In this document: one piece after another, positions 59,970 to 64,000 of the stretch
Position numbering within the stretch: position 1 is the first letter of the stretch
Layout: each line of letters starts with the position of its first letter
From: Saccharopolyspora_D taberi
GTDB lineage: Bacteria; Actinomycetota; Actinomycetes; Mycobacteriales; Pseudonocardiaceae
Direction: 5' to 3'
NCBI RefSeq assembly: GCF_039534165.1
Contig: NZ_BAAAUX010000018.1
Location: forward strand, 1 to 64,000
DNA length: 64,000 nucleotides
The notes under the pieces: generated by a model
Database searches by the model: none
What the model was told of the DNA's origin: nothing
Seen by the model: the letters and a program-made list of their open reading frames with translations, nothing else
Made by a program: the position numbers and the translations under genes

Positions 59970-62912
59970 ATGGATCGCGCACCGAGCTTCCAGGAGATCA
60001 TCCGCGGCAAGCAGCGGGGTGACTTCGTGGGGCGGGAGCACCACCGCCACGCGTTCCGGGAGAACTTCCGGATGCCCGCCACGGACCGGAAGTTCGTGTT
60101 CTCGGTGCACGGCCAGGCCGGGATCGGCAAGACCTACCTGCTGCGGCAGCTGCGCGCGATCGCGCTGGAGGCCGAGGCGCTGGTCACCGCCACCGACGAG
60201 AACGAGCTCGACCTGGTCACCACGATGGTCGCGATCACCCGCCAGCTGGAGGCCCGGGGCGGCCGGTCCCGCCGGTTCACCCAGCGCTACGAGCAGTACC
60301 AGCGGCGGCAGGACGAACTGCTGATGGACCCCGAAGCGCCCTCGGCGGCCCGGGAACTGCTGACCTCGGCGACGGTGCGGATGACGGTCGGCGCGATGAA
60401 GGCGGTGCCCGGCCTCGGGCTGCTCGCCGAGGCGTTCACACCGGAGGACATCGCCGACCGGGTGGAGAAGGCGCGCGGTTTCCTGTCGCACAAGTTCAAC
60501 AACCACGCCGACGTGCGGCTGGTGCTCTCGCCGGTGGAGGAGCTGACCCCGCTGCTGGTGGAGGACCTGCGGGAGCTGGCCCGGCACCGTCCGCTGGTGC
60601 TGATGTTCGACACCTTCGAGCGGACCTCGCAGGTGCTGGAGCAGTGGCTGCTGCGGATCTTCGGCGGCCACTACGGGGAACTGCCGTCGAACCTGACCTT
60701 CGTCTTCGTCGGGCAGCAGCCGCTGGACCGGAACCTGTGGGGCGAGTACTCGCTGGTCGTCGAGGACTGGCAGCTGGAGCCGTTCACCGAGGCCGAGGCG
60801 CGCAAGCTGCTGGAGCGCAGGGGAGTCCGCGACGACCGGGTGGCCGAGGTCGTCTTCGGCCTGTCCGGCGGACTTCCGCTGCTGGTCGCGATGCTCGCCG
60901 AACGCGGACCGCGGGATCCGGACGAGATCGGCGATCCCAGCGGCAGCGCGGTGGAGCGATTCCTGAAGTGGGAGCCGGATCCCCAGCACCGCAAGGACGC
61001 GCTGCTCGGCGCGCTCCCGCGCACGCTCGACGAGGACGTGCTCGCCGTGCTGGTCGGGCAGGACCGCGCGGCCGAGGTGCTGGAACGGCTGCGGACGCTG
61101 CCGTTCGTCTCCGACGAGCACGGCAGGCCGCAGTACCACCAGGTCGTCCGCGAGCAGATGGTCCGGCTGCAGCGCACCCGATCGCCGCAGCGCTTCGCCG
61201 AGCGGCACCAGGCGCTGGCCGAGCACTTCGGCTCCGTCGCGTCCAAAGTGGATCAGCCGTACTCCTGGACCGTCGACTGGGTGCGACCGACCAGTGAACA
61301 GCACTACCACCTGCTCTGCGCGGATCCGTTCGGCGGCCGTGCCGAGGTGCTGGAGGGCGCGGCCGAGGCGGCCAGGCGCGGCATCGGGCTCGCCCGCCGG
61401 TGGGCGGAGGTGATCGCCGCGGCGGGGCGCGACACCGACGTCGGCGACCTCCGCCGGTGGGGCGCGCGGCTCGGCGAGCTGGTCAGCGACGACTCCTCGC
61501 TGACCCGGTTCGCGAGCCTGATCGTCAACGAGGGCGGGCTGAAGGGCGACCGGCGGGTCACGGCGCTGCTGGCACGGGCGATCTGCCACATCGACGACGA
61601 CGAACCCGACTCCGCGCTGGCGGACCTGGAAGCGGCGCTGGAGATCCGGCCGGACTCGGTCCCGTGCCGTTCGTGGCGCGGGACCGTGCACCGCATGCGG
61701 GGCGATTTCGCCGCGTCGATCGCGGACCTCACCTTCGCGCTGGAAGCCGAACCGGACCGGGACTTCGACCTGGCCGAGCGTGGGGTCAGCCGCCTGAGCA
61801 ACGGCGACCTGGACGGGGCGCTGGCCGACCTTTCCGGTGCGCTGGAACGCGATCCGGAGAACACGTGGGCGATCTCGGCGCTCTGCTCGGTCCAGCGCAG
61901 CCGGGGCGAGCAGCAGGTCGCGCTCGAACTGATCGACCGCGCCATCGCGCAGGAACCCGACGACGCGTTCCTGCACGTCAAGCGCGGCTGGATCATCTCG
62001 GAGCAGGGCGATGCGCAGGGGGCGCTGGCGTGCTACGACCGCGCGATCGAGCTTGATCCCGAATTCGCCGAAGGCTGGTTGTGGCGCGGGGTCGAGCACA
62101 AGCGGATTGAGGCGCGGGAGAAGGCGCTGAGCGATCTCGGCCGGGCGCTCGAACTCGATCCGCGGCAGTCCTACGGCTACAGCCAGCGCGCCCACATCTG
62201 GCGGAGCGCGGGCGAATCCGGCAAGGCGATGGCCGATCTCGACGAGGCGATCCGGCTGGATCCCACCGACGACTGGGCGCTGTGCCGCCGCGCGGACCTG
62301 TGGCAGGAGCGCTGCGAGTGGGAGCGGGCCCGAGCCGATCTCGACGAGGCCATCAGGCTGGATCCCGAGTTCGCCGACTACTACTACCGCCGCACTCTGG
62401 TCCACCTCATGCTCGACGACCCCGCGCCCGCGCTGGCCGATGCGACCCGGGTCTGCGAGCTCGAACCGGAGGACCCGTACCACCACTTCGTGCTGGCCGA
62501 CGCGATGTTCGCGGCGGGCGACCTCGACGGCGCGCTCGCACAGCTGGAGAATCCGATTTGCCTGGAGCACGACTCGGCCTGGCACCACCACGTCCGCGGG
62601 CTCGTGCGGCGCGCCAGGGGAGACGACGCGGACGTCGAGCCGTGCCTGCGCCTGGCGCTGGAGGCGGCGCGACGGGAATGCGCCGACCGGCCGGAGGAGG
62701 TCTGGCTCCAGACCAACCTGGTGGTGATCCACCTGGCCCTGGGCGAGTACGACGAAGCCCTCGGCCAGGCCCAGCGGGTGTTCCAGCAGCCCGTTCCGCT
62801 CCAGGCCCGCGCCGATTTCCGCCGCGATCTGCACCAGCTCCGCCGGGTGATGCCCGAGCACGCCGAGCGGATCGACGCGATCCTCGCTTGGCCGGGCGTG
62901 AGCGTTTCGTGA
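59970..62912 (+). CDS. Large P-loop ATPase with TPR repeats
   Basis: The product is 980 aa. An N-terminal ATPase has FVGREHHRHAFRENF, P-loop in VHGQAGIGKTYLLRQL (residues 46-61), a Walker-B-like VLMFDTFERTSQV and a sensor-like FVFVGQQPLDRNLW. From about residue 530 to 950 there are roughly 11 TPR units of the type ALADLEAALEIRPDS, ALACYDRAIELDPEFAEGW, AMADLDEAIRLDPTDDW. This is a STAND-like signal ATPase layout. It could serve in regulation or phage defence; no effector domain is visible. The ATG at 59970 lacks a clear ribosome binding site. Preceded by the divergent GNAT gene and followed by argC. Confidence 0.87.
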   Translation: MDRAPSFQEIIRGKQRGDFVGREHHRHAFRENFRMPATDRKFVFSVHGQAGIGKTYLLRQLRAIALEAEALVTATDENELDLVTTMVAITRQLEARGGRSRRFTQRYEQYQRRQDELLMDPEAPSAARELLTSATVRMTVGAMKAVPGLGLLAEAFTPEDIADRVEKARGFLSHKFNNHADVRLVLSPVEELTPLLVEDLRELARHRPLVLMFDTFERTSQVLEQWLLRIFGGHYGELPSNLTFVFVGQQPLDRNLWGEYSLVVEDWQLEPFTEAEARKLLERRGVRDDRVAEVVFGLSGGLPLLVAMLAERGPRDPDEIGDPSGSAVERFLKWEPDPQHRKDALLGALPRTLDEDVLAVLVGQDRAAEVLERLRTLPFVSDEHGRPQYHQVVREQMVRLQRTRSPQRFAERHQALAEHFGSVASKVDQPYSWTVDWVRPTSEQHYHLLCADPFGGRAEVLEGAAEAARRGIGLARRWAEVIAAAGRDTDVGDLRRWGARLGELVSDDSSLTRFASLIVNEGGLKGDRRVTALLARAICHIDDDEPDSALADLEAALEIRPDSVPCRSWRGTVHRMRGDFAASIADLTFALEAEPDRDFDLAERGVSRLSNGDLDGALADLSGALERDPENTWAISALCSVQRSRGEQQVALELIDRAIAQEPDDAFLHVKRGWIISEQGDAQGALACYDRAIELDPEFAEGWLWRGVEHKRIEAREKALSDLGRALELDPRQSYGYSQRAHIWRSAGESGKAMADLDEAIRLDPTDDWALCRRADLWQERCEWERARADLDEAIRLDPEFADYYYRRTLVHLMLDDPAPALADATRVCELEPEDPYHHFVLADAMFAAGDLDGALAQLENPICLEHDSAWHHHVRGLVRRARGDDADVEPCLRLALEAARRECADRPEEVWLQTNLVVIHLALGEYDEALGQAQRVFQQPVPLQARADFRRDLHQLRRVMPEHAERIDAILAWPGVSVS

Positions 62913-63052
62913 TGCGAAGCCGGAAGAATCCCCTCGGCCGGGCTGGATCTCGACCGAACTCCCGCTGATCTTCGACGCCTCCTATGCGGACCGGCTCGCG
63001 CGGGCGCCTGGTGCGTGACCTCGGTGATCTGGCCACCACCCGGCGATCGCGT

Positions 63053-63084
63053 TTGATTGATGTTGCATCCTCGTGCATAATCAT
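63053..63084 (+). promoter_or_regulatory. argC leaderless promoter with ARG-box-like repeats
   Basis: TTGATT (63053-63058) and CATAAT (63076-63081) are 17 bp apart, an excellent sigma-70-type promoter. The expected start of transcription is at or next to the argC ATG (63089), so the mRNA would be leaderless. TGCAT occurs at 63064-63068 and 63074-63078, inside the promoter, resembling ArgR operator (ARG box) half-sites. Confidence 0.6.
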
Positions 63085-63088
63085 CCGC

Positions 63089-64000
63089 ATGGTTCGGGTT
63101 GCTGTGGCGGGTGCCAGCGGCTACGCGGGCGGGGAACTTCTCCGCCTGCTGCTCTCGCACCCAGACGTCGAGATCGGTGCGCTGACCGCGGGCGGGAACG
63201 CGGGCAGCAGGCTGGGTGCGCAGCACCCGAACCTGCTGCCGCTGGCCGACCGCGTGCTGGGCGAGACCACGGTCGCCGAGCTCAGCGGGCACGACGTGGT
63301 CTTCCTGGCGCTGCCGCACGGCCACTCCGCGGAGATCGCCGCCGAGCTCGGCGACGACGCGGTGGTCATCGACTGCGGCGCCGACCACCGGCTCAACGAC
63401 CCCACCGACTGGGCCCGCTGGTACGGCGGCGAACATCCGGGCACCTGGCCCTACGGCATCCCGGAGCTGCCCGGCGCCCGCGCCCGGCTCACCGGCGCCA
63501 AGCGCGTCGCCGTGCCCGGCTGCTTCCCGACGGTGTCCTCGCTGGCGCTCGTCCCCGCGCTCGCCGCGGGCCTGGTCGAGCCGGAAGCGGTCGTCGTCGC
63601 GGTCACCGGCACCTCCGGCGCGGGCCGCGCGCTCAAACCGCACCTGCTCTCCGCCGAGGTCATGGGCTCGGCCAGCGTCTACGGCGTGGGCGGCGCGCAC
63701 CGGCACACCCCGGAGCTGGTCCAGAACCTGTCCGCCGCCGCGGGCGAACCGGTGAAGGTCTCCTTCACCCCGGTCCTCGCGCCGATGGCGCGCGGGATCC
63801 TCGCCACGTGCAGCGCCCCGCTGCGCGGCGACGCCGACGCGGTCCGCAAGGCCTACCTCGACGCCTACGCCGACGAGCCGTTCGTGCACGTGCTGCCCGA
63901 GGGTTCCTGGCCGCAGACCTCCGCCACGCTCGGCGCCAACACCGTGCACCTCCAGGTGACCGTGGACGCCGACGCCGGGCGGGTGGTCGCGGTCGGCGCC
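63089..64000 (+). CDS. argC: N-acetyl-gamma-glutamyl-phosphate reductase, 3' end outside window
   Basis: The first 304 residues are visible. ArgC reduces N-acetylglutamyl-phosphate to the semialdehyde with NADPH, the third step of arginine synthesis. The nucleotide-binding GASGYAGGELLRLLLSHP, the catalytic Cys in VAVPGCFPTVSSL (about residue 144) and the GVGGAHRHTPEL motif with its His are present. It is the usual first gene of the arg operon, here reached after the pheST block. There is no ribosome binding site before the ATG at 63089, consistent with leaderless transcription. Confidence 0.97.
   Translation, partial: MVRVAVAGASGYAGGELLRLLLSHPDVEIGALTAGGNAGSRLGAQHPNLLPLADRVLGETTVAELSGHDVVFLALPHGHSAEIAAELGDDAVVIDCGADHRLNDPTDWARWYGGEHPGTWPYGIPELPGARARLTGAKRVAVPGCFPTVSSLALVPALAAGLVEPEAVVVAVTGTSGAGRALKPHLLSAEVMGSASVYGVGGAHRHTPELVQNLSAAAGEPVKVSFTPVLAPMARGILATCSAPLRGDADAVRKAYLDAYADEPFVHVLPEGSWPQTSATLGANTVHLQVTVDADAGRVVAVGA

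Overview
The window comes from a high-GC actinomycete, most likely Pseudonocardiales and possibly a Saccharopolyspora-like organism. The evidence is GC-saturated third codon positions, many GTG starts with 4-nt stop/start overlaps, a mycothiol-dependent isomerase-type protein, and the actinobacterial order infC-rpmI-rplT-spoU-pheS-pheT-argC. The genus is inferred, not proven. Two short N runs (45025-45033 and 57097-57108) are assembly gaps. The first interrupts dhaL and the second hides the 3' end of a sulfatase gene.

Left block (1-11.1 kb): the C-terminal part of a proline/DYR-rich membrane protein, a small membrane protein, an ECF42-type sigma factor overlapping its YCII/DGPF partner, a stand-alone LigD-type polymerase, an M15 peptidase, an NTF2-like/metallo-beta-lactamase pair, a maleylpyruvate isomerase-family protein, uvrA and an SRPBCC protein. 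Two direct copies of a roughly 250-bp structured repeat (3187-3438 and 11137-11389) bracket the ligD-uvrA segment.

RiPP block (11.8-23.7 kb): a PQQ-dependent sugar dehydrogenase lies divergent from a tightly coupled pqqACDEB operon. Directly behind it is a compact cinnamycin/duramycin-type lanthipeptide cluster: SARP activator, DurN/Cinorf7-like lysinoalanine synthase, precursor peptide with core CESTCSFGPFTVVCDGTTK, LanM synthetase, CinX-like aspartyl hydroxylase with an apparent Nif11-like N-terminus, and a two-gene ABC exporter. SARP-type direct repeats precede the durN-like gene and a strong hairpin separates lanA from lanM.

Accessory block (23.7-50.4 kb): an NB-ARC/TPR protein, a DUF6879 pair, a membrane-anchored pentapeptide-repeat protein, an amino-sugar ABC importer with a GH20 hexosaminidase, a lactonase with a DasR-like site, a putative D-amino-acid catabolic module (GntP permease, N-acyl-D-amino-acid deacylase, fold-III PLP enzyme, IclR, RidA), a bacterial NACHT protein, IclR plus dhaKL, a DUF1326/DUF2182 pair, and a SWIM/SNF2 pair.

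Right block (50.4-64 kb): the housekeeping DUF1844 / infC-rpmI-rplT-spoU / pheST / argC series. infC appears to start at ATC and the SpoU methyltransferase gene at CTG. A TAT sulfatase, a small His-rich secreted protein, a GNAT enzyme and a large ATPase-TPR protein sit between pheT and argC. argC runs off the window end and seems to be transcribed from a leaderless promoter overlapped by ARG-box-like repeats.
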